Part shown: positions 33,390-46,117 of the stretch, piece after piece
Position numbering within the stretch: position 1 is the first letter of the stretch
Layout: every line of letters starts with the position of its first letter
Source: Gracilariopsis chorda
Taxonomy: Eukaryota; Rhodophyta; Florideophyceae; Gracilariales; Gracilariaceae
Assembly: GCA_003194525.1 (NCBI GenBank)
Contig: NBIV01000208.1
Coordinates: 62,001-126,000 of the forward strand
DNA: 64,000 nucleotides
Direction: 5' to 3'
Position numbers and translations under genes: made by a program
Notes under the pieces: generated by a model
Seen by the model: the letters and a program-made list of their open reading frames with translations, nothing else
Told to the model about the DNA's origin: nothing
Databases searched by the model: none

Positions 33390-36000
33390 CCATGTACCGG
33401 GAAGGTAGCTTGAAATATCTCTCGAGCAGGGAAGACTTCAGACGTGTAGGCAGTTTTACCTTTCGAATCAAAACCTATCGCTGTCCACGGGGATGTATCT
33501 CAAGTGCCTGTACAGTTGGATTGATGCAAACATGCCTGAATTCAAAGAGGTTCCATGCTGCTTCAACCGTGCCTAACACTCTCGCTCTCATTTATGCTCT
33601 GATTTCATTTTGAATCATGTCGCTCTGTGCACTTTATTACCTTTCCGTTCGACTTGATACAACCAAATTCGGTTTTTTGGCACTGGGGAAAGCGTATTGT
33701 ATCAGGTATGCTACAGCGCAGCCTCCTTGAATTCTGTCAACATTGATGTGAGCCTTTTATTTCATTGTGAGACCTGGATTGTACGGAAACACTTTCTAAT
33801 CTTCTGCCTTTCTTCTTCGGTAGGTCACTCGGTTTATGTACTGATTCCTCGTTGTGTAAGCCACCATTTGTTGTCGATAATAGCCAAACCTGCAGCTCCC
33901 ATCAGAGGTACGACCGCGGCAATATGGAGAGTGTCTCTGCATATTGAATTCCTTCACCAATTTCCGAGGTTCCTGGTCTTTAGGTGAGTCAACTTGACGC
34001 AGTTCAGCTTTGATCCAACTGGCAATGATCTCAGGATCTTCAATTTCGCCCCCTCCAACCAAAGAAGAATATGATGATGTGGAGTATTTCTCTCCTCGGA
34101 CTCACGTTTGGCAGCAATCCCAATGGCTTTGAAGCCAAAGAGCTGTTCTGAATAATTCTGTAAATCCTTCATTATTGATTTCTTATACTGGTTGTACATG
34201 TTTGCAATAAGATCTGGACTATCAAAAGGACGGCTTCTGTTTCCCTGTGGAGAAAATGCTCCGGTGTTTTCGTTGTCCATACTAAGCCTTTTCATCCCTT
34301 CGTGCCATACGTTCATTGTCACTGTGACGAAAAGCGTCGGGGAGCCCATTCGAGCGACCATTGCTTGCACATCAAGTCGTTTTTGTCTCCAATACGCCGC
34401 AGAGTTTTTGTGATAACCTGGAAGGAAGACTTTATAGGGAGGGCCAAGTTCATCTGTTCCGGTGTGGGTTCCAGCCCGCAGCTCCCGTTCTTCAACCATT
34501 CTCATCTATTCTGTTTCCATGTAACGATGTCTCAAGTCTTCAATGTTTGTGCTAGTACGAAGCAACCATTTTTGAAGAAAAGTACCGAAGTTCAGCCGCA
34601 CATTATCGGTGTACAGTCCTCGCTTAGAGTCTTTTGCCCATGTTAGGCTCCTTTCGTCTCGGTTGTTCGCATCTATTGATTAAATGTATGTGCTGTATCA
34701 TACTGGGCGTGAATCTCACCGTACGGGTAGAGCAGTGGAAAACCCCCTTTCTCAGCGTCCATTGAATCAGGCTTCAAAGGCTTGTACTTGAAAACTCGAC
34801 TTCGAAAATTTCCGTTGACATGTGATGGAATTCCCTTCCCCCTACCAGCTGGGGAACTGGGGCTTCCGACCTGAACAGTCCACTTGGCTCTACGACGAAA
34901 GCTCTCATTGCAAGAGGTCTGCGTCGGCTGTCCTCTAGTAACGGTCCTGCACCGGAGCTCACCTCGATTCGGGCTTCATTGGTACCTTGACAATTCCGGA
35001 CAACTATTCATTCCTGAACAGCGTCTGCAGAGATATTCAGAGTAGAATCGTCTGCGTTCGATCTCTTCGGAACATTTTCGTCTGGTCTGAACAAATTTCT
35101 ATATCCTTGTCGGACAATTTCTGGTCTTGTTTGCAAGAGACCGTATAAATGTGGAACCAAGTATCGAATATTCGGGTCAAACACTACTCTTCTTGTGAAA
35201 GAAGTAGAAAAATCCCATGAATTAAGACTGGGAGGACTTTCTGACCACGAATATGTGTAGTGCATCTGTTTTCCTGGAACAGAAAGAGACATATTGCCTT
35301 GAAGTTGAAGAAATGACGGACCTCCACCCCGAACGTACTTCATATCCATGAATGTGGCAATGGTTGAAAATAACACATTTTAGTGTGTTGGTAGCGTTTG
35401 AAAAGAACGAAAGCGGTGTATGTCGTCAAGTTGCGAATCGATATGCAGTCATTTGAAAGAAACTACAAGCCATCTGGAGCTTTTATATCCACAGCATGTT
35501 CCTTCGGTCTTCGCACCAAGCAGAACTGCGCCACAATATTTGCACATACGAATACGAAGCACCCACCCAGAATCTTTGAGAGGACACCAAGTTGCTCAAT
35601 GGCCGTTTGCACCGCACGTCCCACAACATGCTGGGAGTGTGCCAGTGATTCGGTAATACTCCAGATATGAAAAGCTCAGACTTGCGAGGCCTTGAAAATT
35701 GTTTTCTGCCCTTGCATCCCAGATATATTTTGCTCCATAGTGAATGGCTTGGCGAGGTCTCCCAGCGAACTGCATAATCGTCCTATCTCGTTCCTGTTGA
35801 ATTCCAGAAGATTGAAAGGAGTTCAAGTAAATCTCTTCAGGGTTATGAGGTTCCATTTCATTTTGAGGAAGCTCGGTTCTAGTTCCGAAGGCCACCTGCA
35901 CAAGCTGATCTGTTATGTCTCGATTATGCATGGGCTGTATATTCTATCTTGGACGACGCCCTGCTCCTGACCGGCATTCACCACGTCGTTATGGTGGTGG
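33390..36000 (-). pseudogene. Helitron Rep remnant, divergent subfamily (Helitron C)
   Basis: A minus-strand Rep half with many frame breaks. 35376-35008 matches the Helitron A segment containing FMDMxYVxGGGPSFLxLxGN. 34505-33954 holds the Rep motifs LFVTVTMNVW and ERNTPHHHILLWLEG. The helicase half is missing. It differs more from A than D does, so it probably represents a separate, older subfamily. Confidence 0.8.
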
Positions 36001-37330
36001 ATGCGAAGAAGAGCTCATGTCGGACTGTGGGAACCGGAGATAGATTGAGAGATTTATTGATCACCTTTCGATGTAACATGTACCGTTTCTGTCCCTCCAG
36101 TAGAGAACTGGTGTTGCACAATAGTTTCCCGCCTGATGTATACTTATACATATTGTCTTCATTGTCTCAAGATGTTCCAGACACCAGCAGTACCTTGATA
36201 GTTTACATATTTAGTACTTAACACAGTATATATGCAATGCATTCTTATTCGGTCTTAGTTTAAGACGTCACTACATATCGAGTACGATTTACCTACGTAT
36301 GAAACGTATAGTTAGTTCCTATACTTGTTACAGCGTTCTTCGTTTGTAGAACTGTGTGGCCTACGTATGCACTACATAGATTAAAACTATTTTTCTTAGA
36401 ATGGTATACCTTTGCAGTACTGTGCAGCCTACTTATGCACAGTTAAACTATAACTATTTTTTAAGAAGAGCATACGTAGGTTGTAATATACTTTACTAAT
36501 TTTGATGTTTGAATAGGATACGCTTCTATTTTACCTATTTTCTAATCTCCTGACGATTGTGTACTTAACCTAGAACGTACCCTAAAGTTGTAGAAAACTT
36601 TTCTCCAAGCAGCCATCTACAACTAATTTCACTCTAGTTCGTCGTTTCAACAATCGTCTAACACCATGGCCGATATGTCCCAAAAAAAGGTTCGCTACCT
36701 ACAACTATGCCTTACGCGCTGCCGTAAGGATGCTATTGTACCGCGCTTGGGCAAAAATTGTGCATAATATAGGCTGCATTGAAGCAAATTGATATGCACC
36801 GTGGCAATGTCTATTGGTTTTTTGGAAAAGATATTGTGCTCCATTGGCCCGAACATCGACACCGTGTTCATGGAATTGGAAGACTACCGCCTGATTAGAC
36901 GCAGCAAGAATTTGTCTGTTCACTGGCCGTCAGAGATATCCACGTGTGAGACGTGGTAAACGGGGCTGATAGAAGTTGAGGCTGTCGAGATTAACATATC
37001 ATACACGTGCTCGACCGATTCTCGCCAGTAGGGCAAGTCCTGTGATTACCATTTGCTAGTCGTTTGGAGGGAAATAAATGTGCGTTTATAGATATAATCT
37101 AAGGGGTCAACTTGCTCGTTGTCAGAGCAATCCTTAGGTAGGTTAGACAAGTAGAAGCAGCCTTCGGCCGCGGATGGCGCTGCACGACGCTGAATAAGAG
37201 TGCCTTTGGCGGATATGGAGGCCCCTTTCGCTCGCTATTGGTCGAAGACGGACTGAAAACCAAAACGAGCCGCGGCGCCAAAAGTGGCTATGGAATAGAC
37301 TCGCAAGTAGGCGCCCGTGCATTGGTGAGT
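36001..37330. other. AT-rich spacer with a short tandem duplication
   Basis: No gene. 36345-36485 contains two diverged copies of a ~70-bp unit (ACTGTGTGGCCTACGTATGC / ACTGTGCAGCCTACTTATGC, each followed by a TAACTATTTTT-type tract). A 72-codon minus frame at 36705-36923 has no recognised match; it could be a degraded helicase piece. Confidence 0.4.
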
Positions 37331-37379
37331 GGCTTGCATTGCATTAATCTGTGTAGATTACAGTCAATTGCAATTGGCT

Positions 37380-38100
37380 GGTGATTCTATAAGGAATGCA
37401 GTCCTAGCATCTGCGGAGTAGAATGGCTGGCACTGCTGTTGTGCCAGCCACTGAGCAGCAGCAGCAGTCAACATACAGCAGCAGCCAATGAGCTTTGAGC
37501 ACTGCTGTTGCTCCTGGGGATGCTGCTCCTGCTTCGGCTGTGTAATTGTTTTAATTGTCGGAGTGGCTTTGCACCAAAGTGGAAATTGCATGCACTGAAG
37601 AGGGCGTGCAAAAGGATTTTGGTTTGGTGCAACGCCTCCCGTCAATCAATCACAACCTTTCCATTTCAACTCACCCTCGTACTAAAATGACTTGCTGAAG
37701 GAAACAATATGCTTACAAATCCATCTTTAGCTTGGTATACCAGAGAGGTTTCCGCATGCTTTGTTAGACTATTGAGTGATGGATCTGAAGAGGAAGAAGA
37801 GGCATTTCTTTAAATTTGAATAATTTTGGATAAGAGATGGCGATATTATGGAACGTAACTGCAACTCAATGGCATTACAGTAATTTACTGTAGTGAAAGC
37901 CACTTAGCAGCAGGCACAGTCAACATGCAGCAGCAGCCACTAAGCTTGGTACTTTTTTCTTGCTGCTCCTGCTGCAGACTTTTCAACTGACGGGAAGACA
38001 TTGCGGCAAAGCGGGAAATGTATGCACAGAGGGCGGGTGCAAGAAAAGTTTTCGACGAAACGCCTTCCGTCAATCAACAACATCCCTCTCATCCTTTACC
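37380..38100. repeat. CAG/CTG-rich repeat modules of Helitron D 3' region (2 copies)
   Basis: Copies at about 37430-37680 and 37890-38100 have CAGCAG...GTCAACAT.CAGCAGCAGCC, then GCTGCTCCTGCT, then the GTCAATCAA tail. They match the modules at 5.1-5.9 kb in order and orientation. Confidence 0.7.
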
Positions 38101-38289
38101 AAACCATTATAGTGCAGGGGGTGCTGAGATACCTATCTCAGTCATGTAGGCCCCTTATTTTCTAACCATCTGGAAGCACTCTTGGACCTCGGGCTGCACT
38201 GCGTGCCACATTAAAAGAATAATAAAAAGCCATAAAAAGAAAACAAAGTTGGGGAAAGCATAAGTAAAAAAGCAAGTAGTTTAATTCAA

Positions 38290-38560
38290 TTAATGAAGAT
38301 CTCGAGCAATATTATTACAGTTGTGCAGGGATGCAGAACTGAGTGGCTTCAAGCTGTACTGTGTTTGCGATTTGCATAGGCATGGAATAAACTTTGAGCG
38401 CTTTCCCAGATGTATGTGGACGGTCATCCAGGAGCAGCGCATTGTCGTTCCTTTGAGCGCGCGACAATGACGCGTACAACTGACCGGCGCAGAAAAGTTG
38501 GGACCACCCATCCACAACTAAGCCAGCTAAGGTCTTCTGCTGTTCTTTGTAAGCGATTGC
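38290..38560 (-). pseudogene. Helitron D helicase C-terminus
   Basis: The minus frame reads FCAGQLYASLSRAQRND, which is helicase motif VI (GQLYVALSRARS-type), then a short tail to the end of the protein. It aligns with 6228-6455 of Helitron B. Confidence 0.8.
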
Positions 38561-39057
38561 TGTAGTACAGTGGGTACTATATATGCTCTTAAGGATGAGC
38601 TGTTACGGAAGATTCCTAATGGAGTACTTGCGTTATCTAACTGGTGCTACGTAGCACACCACTCCAGATAAATCGTTCCAGCGTACTATAATTCCACTAG
38701 GTAGAATAACTTAACTTAGATTTTTATAGGGTACAGTAGATAGTTTCCGTCGAGGTCAGCTAGCGGCATGGTATATAGTGCGCTGCTGGAGCTCCACCTC
38801 CGGGAACTAAACCAAGCACACCCCAGGCTTGTTCTAGTTCGACTGGTTCAACCTCGTGATACTCACCTTCAGGTACACTATTATGTCACCCTCTAGGTGT
38901 GGTTTTTAAGCCGCAGATACCGAGTGCGCCCCGTAGCAGTGCCTGTAGGAATATCTTCCACCCAGTGAACCCGCTCTCCGCTTGGTGCTTGCGGCTCTTC
39001 TTTCAGAATTCCCCGGTCACCGCTCCTATGCTAAGGAAAACACCACCTATTGGATCC
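38561..39057. other. Inserted or degraded sequence inside Helitron D
   Basis: No gene. The Helitron alignment stops near 38560 and resumes after the solo LTR ending at 39939. The stretch in between is unassigned. Confidence 0.35.
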
Positions 39058-39939
39058 TGTAGTGCAAAACCCGGTTCGGGAAAAACACCCAAGGCAGCTC
39101 GGAACCTTGCCCTCAATGAGGTAGTCCCAGCTGGAAAGAGCCCTCTGTATACGGCGTTGCGGGTGTAACACCGCCGGTATTTCGGAGATACCACAGAGGT
39201 GGAATGGGCTGGGTGACGGGGTATCCGCGGTCAGAACAAACCCGAAAAAGGGGAAAAGTGTAGCGAAAAGGGGGTGAAACGGAAGGAAATGAAGAAAACC
39301 CGACGTGGGCCGTGCGGAAAGCGGGAAAGACCCGACGGAGGGCGAGCAGAGAAAAGGAAATGTCGCAGAGCGACGAGGAATTAAGGGGAAATTACGGGAC
39401 GGTAAAGAAACCCAATACTGGAGCGGAGAGGTGGCCTGATAACGGGCGAAACCAGAAACAATCGTGTGTTCAGTAGACAATCCACTGCGGATGTACATAC
39501 TGTCTCCTCGTTGAAGCGAGCCCGGTGAGAATTCCGTACGCAATGCTGTGTACCTCCGGGAGGAGTTGAACACTTCGCAAGGCGAAAAGACTCAGGGCTG
39601 AACTCGGTTGACTTTACTCTGTGGTGGCGGCGGCCGCCGGCCGGCAGCTAAGTACCACTAATCTGCAATAGCAGAATAACAGAATAAATATCTAAATAAA
39701 TATAGCCCTTAAGGGGTAGACATTGCTGTCATCAAAATCCAGATCCTCCACGTGTTCCACGTCCACTGTACTGCAGTTACCAAAATAACAAATAAACCAA
39801 ACATATCCAGGTATCCACACGTTCTTGTAGACCCGTTATCGGGACACGACTCATACTTGAAGTTAGCCCCGTTTCTGGCTTAGTGAATCTCACATATGAG
39901 AACCAATCTTCCGTAGCCGCCGGAGTGCATTGCACTACA
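39058..39939. mobile_element. Solo LTR, 882 bp (related to the other two)
   Basis: Begins TGTAGTGCAAAACCCGG and ends GTGCATTGCACTACA, so the ends are inverted and of TG...CA type. Flanks are GATCC (left) and CATCC (right), a target duplication with one mismatch. It has no coding capacity and contains AATAAATAT. It differs in the body from 41271-42066 and 59535-60359 but shares their termini. Confidence 0.65.
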
Positions 39940-40141
39940 CATCCCATTTGTTAGGCCGAATCTAAAAGTCCTATTTTTTGGACGTTTTGCTCACCACTGG
40001 CTGTATCAAAGTTGCTGCAAACGCGGGACGAATGGGGAACTGCCTTGAAATCTTGCAAATATCTGCGAAAGAAGACTCAGAGCCGATACGATTCAGGGTC
40101 TGCAGTTCCCGCACCTGTTCATTTTCGTCAAATCAAGCCAT

Positions 40142-41207
40142 CTACATCGTAATCTGATCGACACACACGACCACAAACAGCTTTCTATTGACCACAGTGG
40201 GATGCAGCACGTTCGGAATGACCATAACTGGCACACCAATCTTCAAGTCCAAATTATGAGGCGGTACTCCAGTAGGCGCATACTGATATACAAAGCCGGG
40301 AACGATAGCACTGACGATGTCGGACTCTGAGTTCCGTCCACGATCCGGTTCTACAGTCGTCTCTGACGGAAGAGTGAAGCGCTGACCGGGAAACCGATTG
40401 AGCACTGCCACGTTCATGAACTGACTGGTTTGTGGGCACCATGAACATTTTCTGAGATCCAAATCCTCCTTGTGTCGTGATGTGAAACACTTCCACAGGA
40501 GTTCGTGAGCGATTTGCATGCCACCGGTAGATCTAAGTGGTAGTGGAGCGTTGTTGGATATTGTATTGCGTTCAATGGAACGTAAGAGCAACGCAAATGC
40601 CAGATCATGGGCCTGGCGTACTTGTTCGGTGAGGTATTGCACTTGAACCGAGCACAATGTTCATAGATCACTCTGCAATGGCAACTCGTTGAGAATGTTT
40701 GTGTACACCCGTCTGACATTTCCCCTCAGTTCAGCCTTCATGTATCCCTGCAGCACTACTGGAAGCAGCTGGGAGTAGTCACCGGATAGGAAGATCGTCA
40801 AGTCCCCAAACGGAGCCGGGTTTTCCATTCCACTGCAGCGAAGATCTTTCAGCAACACATCCATGAGTTCAAAGAGTTTCGTGAGAGCACGGACGCCTCA
40901 TCCTACACCAACAGTTTTATTTTGCGTAGCAGTATGGCACGCTGAGATCGGGGACCGTACTTGGACAAAGTGGCTGTAGTGCTGCTTTTACTGTCATTAT
41001 CAGCTATACCCGGTACGAGCAGGCTATATAAAGTGCGGCTAAGTTCGTACAACGAAGCTGCAATGCTTGTTGTAGCAGTGATTTTGGCGAGCATTCCTTC
41101 CTACTCAGCAATATCGCGAAGGAGGTTGAGCAAGTGTATCTTTCCGGTTCCTGCGGATCCTTGCACAAAGAATACCTTTACCGGAGTGCTTGTTTGCTCC
41201 TGCAGCA
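40142..41207 (-). pseudogene. Helitron D helicase middle part
   Basis: Fragmented minus frames: KYGPRSQRAILLRKIKLLV near 40.95 kb, PAPFGDLTIFLSGDYSQLLP (motif III) at about 40.8 kb, and NRFPGQRFTLPSETTVEPD with LKIGVPVMVIPNVLHPTVVN at 40.4-40.2 kb. Walker A lies at 41170-41140. It is truncated at about 41207 by inserted DNA, with about 40 bp of Helitron missing. Confidence 0.8.
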
Positions 41208-41270
41208 CTTATTAAATATTACATATCGTTATATTTCTGTATAGTTTGCATTTATGATTTTTGTACGTAG

Positions 41271-42066
41271 TGTAGCGCAATGACCGGAAGCGGGAGTGCA
41301 CAGGAAGACGTTCGGGATATTTCCTCGTTAGAGGTGAGCCCAGTTGTGTAGAGCCCTCCCAGGAGTGGCGCGACCATTTTGGGTTGTAAAGCTGAGCCCA
41401 CCCGTTGCGACTTGCGCAGGGAGGTTGAGGCAAGAATCGGGTACCCGCAAGAGCAATGTATGGGGGTAGTCGTTCTCTAGAGAGGTGAAGTTTCCACTTG
41501 AGTGGCACGCGCGAACACGAGCCGTGGGTAGCGGGAAAGCCTCCATGTAAAGGGAAAAGAAAAGGTAAGCTGAGTGACGAGTGTCGTGACGAAGACTAAC
41601 GGCAGTGCCGGTAAATAAACCTTATACAAGGCGAACACCAAGACAGTTGGTTTAGAAATCCAAATACTTGGGTGCTTTAGATAGGAAAGGGGGTTAGACT
41701 TCCCGTATGCGACAGTGCTTCCCTCCAAAGAGGAGTAGAGATCACGCGAAGGCGGTGAGGCCCACGCCAATTGCGCAGGTTGGGGTCCCCTGTTTGGGGA
41801 AAGTTTACTGGTGCGACGGCAACTCGCCGGAGCACTAAGTACTAACCACCCCAGAAATGGGTGTAAAAGTAATAAATAAAATTAACTAAATTACTCCACT
41901 TTGGTGGTTCATGCCAACTACTATGGCCAACTGCCAATTGAATCTTCCGTGTGTCACGTGTCCAATCTACTATTAGTGGTCGTAGTTAATGTAATGACTA
42001 AAATACCGAAACATTCGTGAAATCAATCAAGTACCAAGAATCCTTCCCTGAGGGCATTGCAGTTCA
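41271..42066. mobile_element. Solo LTR, 796 bp, inside Helitron D
   Basis: Ends TGTAGCGCAATGACC and GGGCATTGCAGTTCA, with a perfect 5-bp duplication CGTAG (41266-41270 and 42067-42071). It contains AATAAATAAAATTAACTAAA. It aligns with 59535-60359 across most of its length. It marks a retrotransposon that recombined out, leaving one LTR. Confidence 0.85.
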
Positions 42067-42104
42067 CGTAGTTTTAAAGACTTCATAAATTTGGGGAAAA
42101 AAGG

Positions 42105-45100
42105 ACTTGTCTTTGGCGAATTTTTAAGGTGGCGTACCTTCATTGCAACGTTGATTCATTTAGCACCACGCACATATCTCGGTTTGTTGTAGCTCGATTG
42201 TTCTCAGTCAATGCTCCTTTATCCAGCTGTAAGTGTTGGGAGAAGAAGCTGTGATCGCTCAACAGTCGTCCACCATGCCAGTCTGAGATCTCCAGCACAC
42301 GCCGGTACAGCTCTTGCTTTCATTGCTGCTCATCGCCTGTATGTATGGCGCTATATAGCGCCTCCCAGTTGTCGACGGGAATTTTCTCTGGGTCTGTGCC
42401 TTGCTGGTACAATATAAAAACCAGACGTCGTAGATCAAAGGACGTGCTGTTGATCTGCACTGCTTCTTGGAACGCAATATCAAAGTCAATTCCGTCCGCG
42501 AGCAGTCCGCTTGAAATCGCTGTTTCACGATACGTTCCATACTGCTGTCCGTTGAAAACCCTTGGGTCTTCATAAGAGCTCGAGCCGTGATTTGTGAGCA
42601 GCAAGCAAAGCGCAAACAGCTCAATGTCAGACGTTGAAACACCTTTGATACATGCGACGCATTAATCGTCTTCCGTGCGCTGTACCACGTATATGGGCGG
42701 ATTGCAATCGTCTGTGGGCAGCTGAGTGCTGCCTCGTCGAATTGGGCTAGCACACGGGTTGGAAGCGTGCGATATATTCGAACTCTTTCAAAGTTCGAAA
42801 GGTAGTCGAGGTTCGCATATGCTTCGGGTCTTGCAAAGTATCTCTCCATGGTAGACGGCTGCGATGCAGAATGGATTTGATTTGGGCCTCTGATCAGAAA
42901 CATTCGCTCTCCTTCCAAGTTAATGGCAAACTTCCCTACTTTTAGTAGGATGTGAACATGTCGAAACTCGAAAATTCTCCAAGCTACATTGACGGCGCCC
43001 CCAACACGCGCTCGCATGTAGGCACAAATGTCGTTCTGTGCCTTTGGCTCTTGTTGCTTCTCAATCTGTTTGCCTGTTTCATTAGCACCACTCACATTGA
43101 GCACCACCTCCTGAGCTTTGGGCTGCTTAAACGCGTATTTCATCACATAAGCTACTGCAGTCCCTCCTTGCGTGCGTTCTAAGTTGATACGAAAGCGGTA
43201 CTTCTTGGTCAGAGTTGGGTTGCATGGGACAATTTTGAGGTCTTCTTGCCTTCTTCTGCGTTAAACCAAGCGATTCATGCCTTCCTGAATGTACGTCTCT
43301 GGCACAGTCATGTTGCTGTCGTATCGAAACTTGCACCGCCCAGCGCGATTCCGGCAAAATGGGAAGTGGTGGTGCCTGTGCATGGAACGAATGGAGGAAG
43401 GCAACGCGTTGTCTTCTTTTGGAAGGAGGCGTTCTGCACGAATCAGCTCGTCGAACACATCAACGTCTTCAATCACGCCTCCTTCCAGCCACACGAGCAT
43501 GTGGTGATGAGGCACATTACGTTCTTGAAACTCGAGCTTTGATGCAATCCCTAGGCACTTCATTCCAAGAACATGCTCCTACTTCTTCTCCAATTCATTC
43601 ATGAAGTCGTTTGCATATTGGTTGTACACCCTTGCAATCAGATTCGGTCGGTCAAATGGTCAAGGGCGGTTAATCTGTGCCGTAAATACGCTCCGATTGG
43701 TGGGGTCCATACGAAGGCGCTGAATGTCCTCTCGGCAGATGTTCAAGGTGATTGTAATGGAAATAGAAGGCAGTCTTAGCCGCGCTACGATCGCCTGTAC
43801 ATCATTTTTTCTTCCAGTACGCTGCTGAGTTGACCGATTCATCAGGCAGAAATATGCGTCCCATTTGTGCGAACTGTGATGGTGACCCATGACCTGTTTT
43901 CTGTTGTGGTTGCTGGATCTCTTGCTCTTGTAAAATACGTGCCTGTTGTTCTCTCTCCATGAAATGTACTCGCTTGTTCTCAATTTTTGTGTAAGTGCGG
44001 AGCATCCACATCTGCATCAACGCTCCACTGTTTAGGAGGATGTTGTCTAAGTACAGTCGTCTCTTCACGTTCTCAGCCCAGATGAGATTTTCGAGCTTCC
44101 ACTCGTTGATGCTGGGACCTGAGCTTTGCTGTGTGTAGTTCCTTGCACCCAGAAACAGGCCGATGTCAAAGGTGCTGGGCCGATCACCGTACGGGAAGGA
44201 AAGAGGGAAACTGCTCTTCTCTGCAAGTTTAGGTGCCAGTTTTAGAAGTCGGTACTGCACTTGCGCATTGTTTGTGGCTTTCGCAGTCGCCACTGCTGTA
44301 GCAGCAGCAGTCTTCATTGCAGCGTGCTCTTCGTTAATGGTTCCTCCTACCAAGCGCAGTACTTGAGACTCCACTCGGTACAGTCCACTCGTATCAACCA
44401 CGAGGGTTCTCATCATCTTTAGCCCCACACCTTGAACATCGTCAGGGAGTGGGCCAGCGCCTGCATGAGCAGCACTGACTGTAGCACTTCGGGTTCCTTT
44501 GTATCCACGTACGACTACTCCTTGTTCTGCTGCTCGCACGCTGGTATCCATCGCGGTCTTCTCATTTCTTTGTTGTTGTTGCTGTTGCTTGCTAAGCATG
44601 GATTGCTAAAAATCACGGAACACATCTGGCTTTGGCTGGATTACATCCTAAACCTTGGGTAATATGTCTCTTACGTTGATGTCCTGAATGAAAGCACACA
44701 TATTGGCACACGTATAGTAAGATGGATCCAAGGAAGCCAGACTGGTACCCCACAGAAATCTGTAGCGCGTATTGTTCTGGCTCTGCGTGGGCAGAGCAAA
44801 AGCTGCGTTGCCCTCAAGTCTGAGAAAGAAAGAACCGCCTTTTTTCACAAACGAAATGTATCTAAATGCTTGCATCGTCGCGAAGAGTCTAATAAAGTTG
44901 ATTAAATGGGATCAAAACGCTCTCAGGCTATAAAGACTTCGAACCTACTCGTGTTTATGCCTTTTGCGGAAAGTTACGCCCCATCCTGACATTCTTCTCA
45001 TTCCAAAGCACAATTTACTGTTCTCTTTGCCAAGCAAAATGTATCCACAGTACTTGCGTCTATAAATTATTAATGTCCAGTCCAGTTACGGGCAGGAGTA

Positions 45101-45540
45101 GAGCGTGTGCGCGTGCTCGCAGCATCTTCCGCATCGCCTTAGACCTGCAGTGGAAAGCGTTTCAAACTTTGGAACGCTTGAACGGATGGCCGGATCATTC
45201 CAAAGTTCATCTTCCACAGTATTACACACAAAGTAGATACGATGCAGCCCTCGATCTTGACGTCCAGCACACTGCATGACCGTCATATCTAGATGCTGCT
45301 GTGGGTGCTGTGGGTGCTGCAGGTGCTGCTTTGGCGGGTATAAGGGACCAGTAATGATCTCATCCACTTTAACTTCCATGGGAGCTGGCATCTGCTCTTC
45401 TTTTTGTTTGGATTGTGGCAGAGCAGGTTTCTGTGGCGTCTGTGAGGGGGCACGAGTGATCTCATTCTCTTCGACTTCTATCAGAATGGGCATCTGTTGG
45501 TCCTCTTCAACTTGCGGCAGAGAAAGCTGCTCACTACGGG
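42105..45540 (-). pseudogene. Helitron D Rep half
   Basis: Closely related to Helitron A but broken by stops and shifts between all three frames. Recognisable pieces are the acidic repeats and CGRCCEHAHTLYSCP (45493-45086), the block to MGRIFLPDESVNSAAYWKKK (44599-43802), the HUH-type motif ERNVPHHHMLVWLEGG (43563-43261), and YAFKQPKAQEVVLNVS onward (43146-42259). The N-terminal end is lost near 45540. Confidence 0.85.
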
Positions 45541-46117
45541 GTCAAATATTTTGGAAAGCATTGATTCACAAACGGAAATTCGGAAACGGCATCAATAGAA
45601 CTGTTGATGTGTGGCATTGGAAGTAAAGTGTTCGAACCACTGATCTGTTGGTTCCAAGACGATGTTCTTTATGATACCCTCCCATTACTTCCATTGATGT
45701 ACATCAATAGGAGATGGTACACGCAAGGTAGATGTATAATAGCGGCAATAGCTCTAATGGTTCCGTTGTAATAATGTCATTGGATGCGGCATGTTCGTAG
45801 CCTAGGTTTCAGTATCAATACAAACGGTACAAAGATGTATTAATCCCATTCATTTCTAAGCGTCAGATACGGTGATGTGACACATTAGTATTATTGAATG
45901 AGGGAACAGCAATTCTATAGCTGAGAAGAGATTCGTGTTGACAATCGGTACCGACAATGTCATCGTTCCGAGGTGTTGGTTATAATACTTGATATACACA
46001 TTATTTATTGGATCGCATATGGCAGTTACTATCTGTCTCGACACAATCATTGCCACCCACCATTGCTGTGCATTGCAGTGCAGCTCCTCTCCCCTCGGCT
46101 GTCTTCACAGATGCTCG
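45541..46117. other. Spacer between Helitron D and the transposase gene
   Basis: No gene. It contains the 16-bp perfect palindrome ATTGATGTACATCAAT (45692-45707). Confidence 0.45.

Noticed and set aside
39031..39573. Minus-strand 180-codon ORF
   Set aside because: Lies inside the solo LTR, has no family features, and is not kept in the related LTRs.
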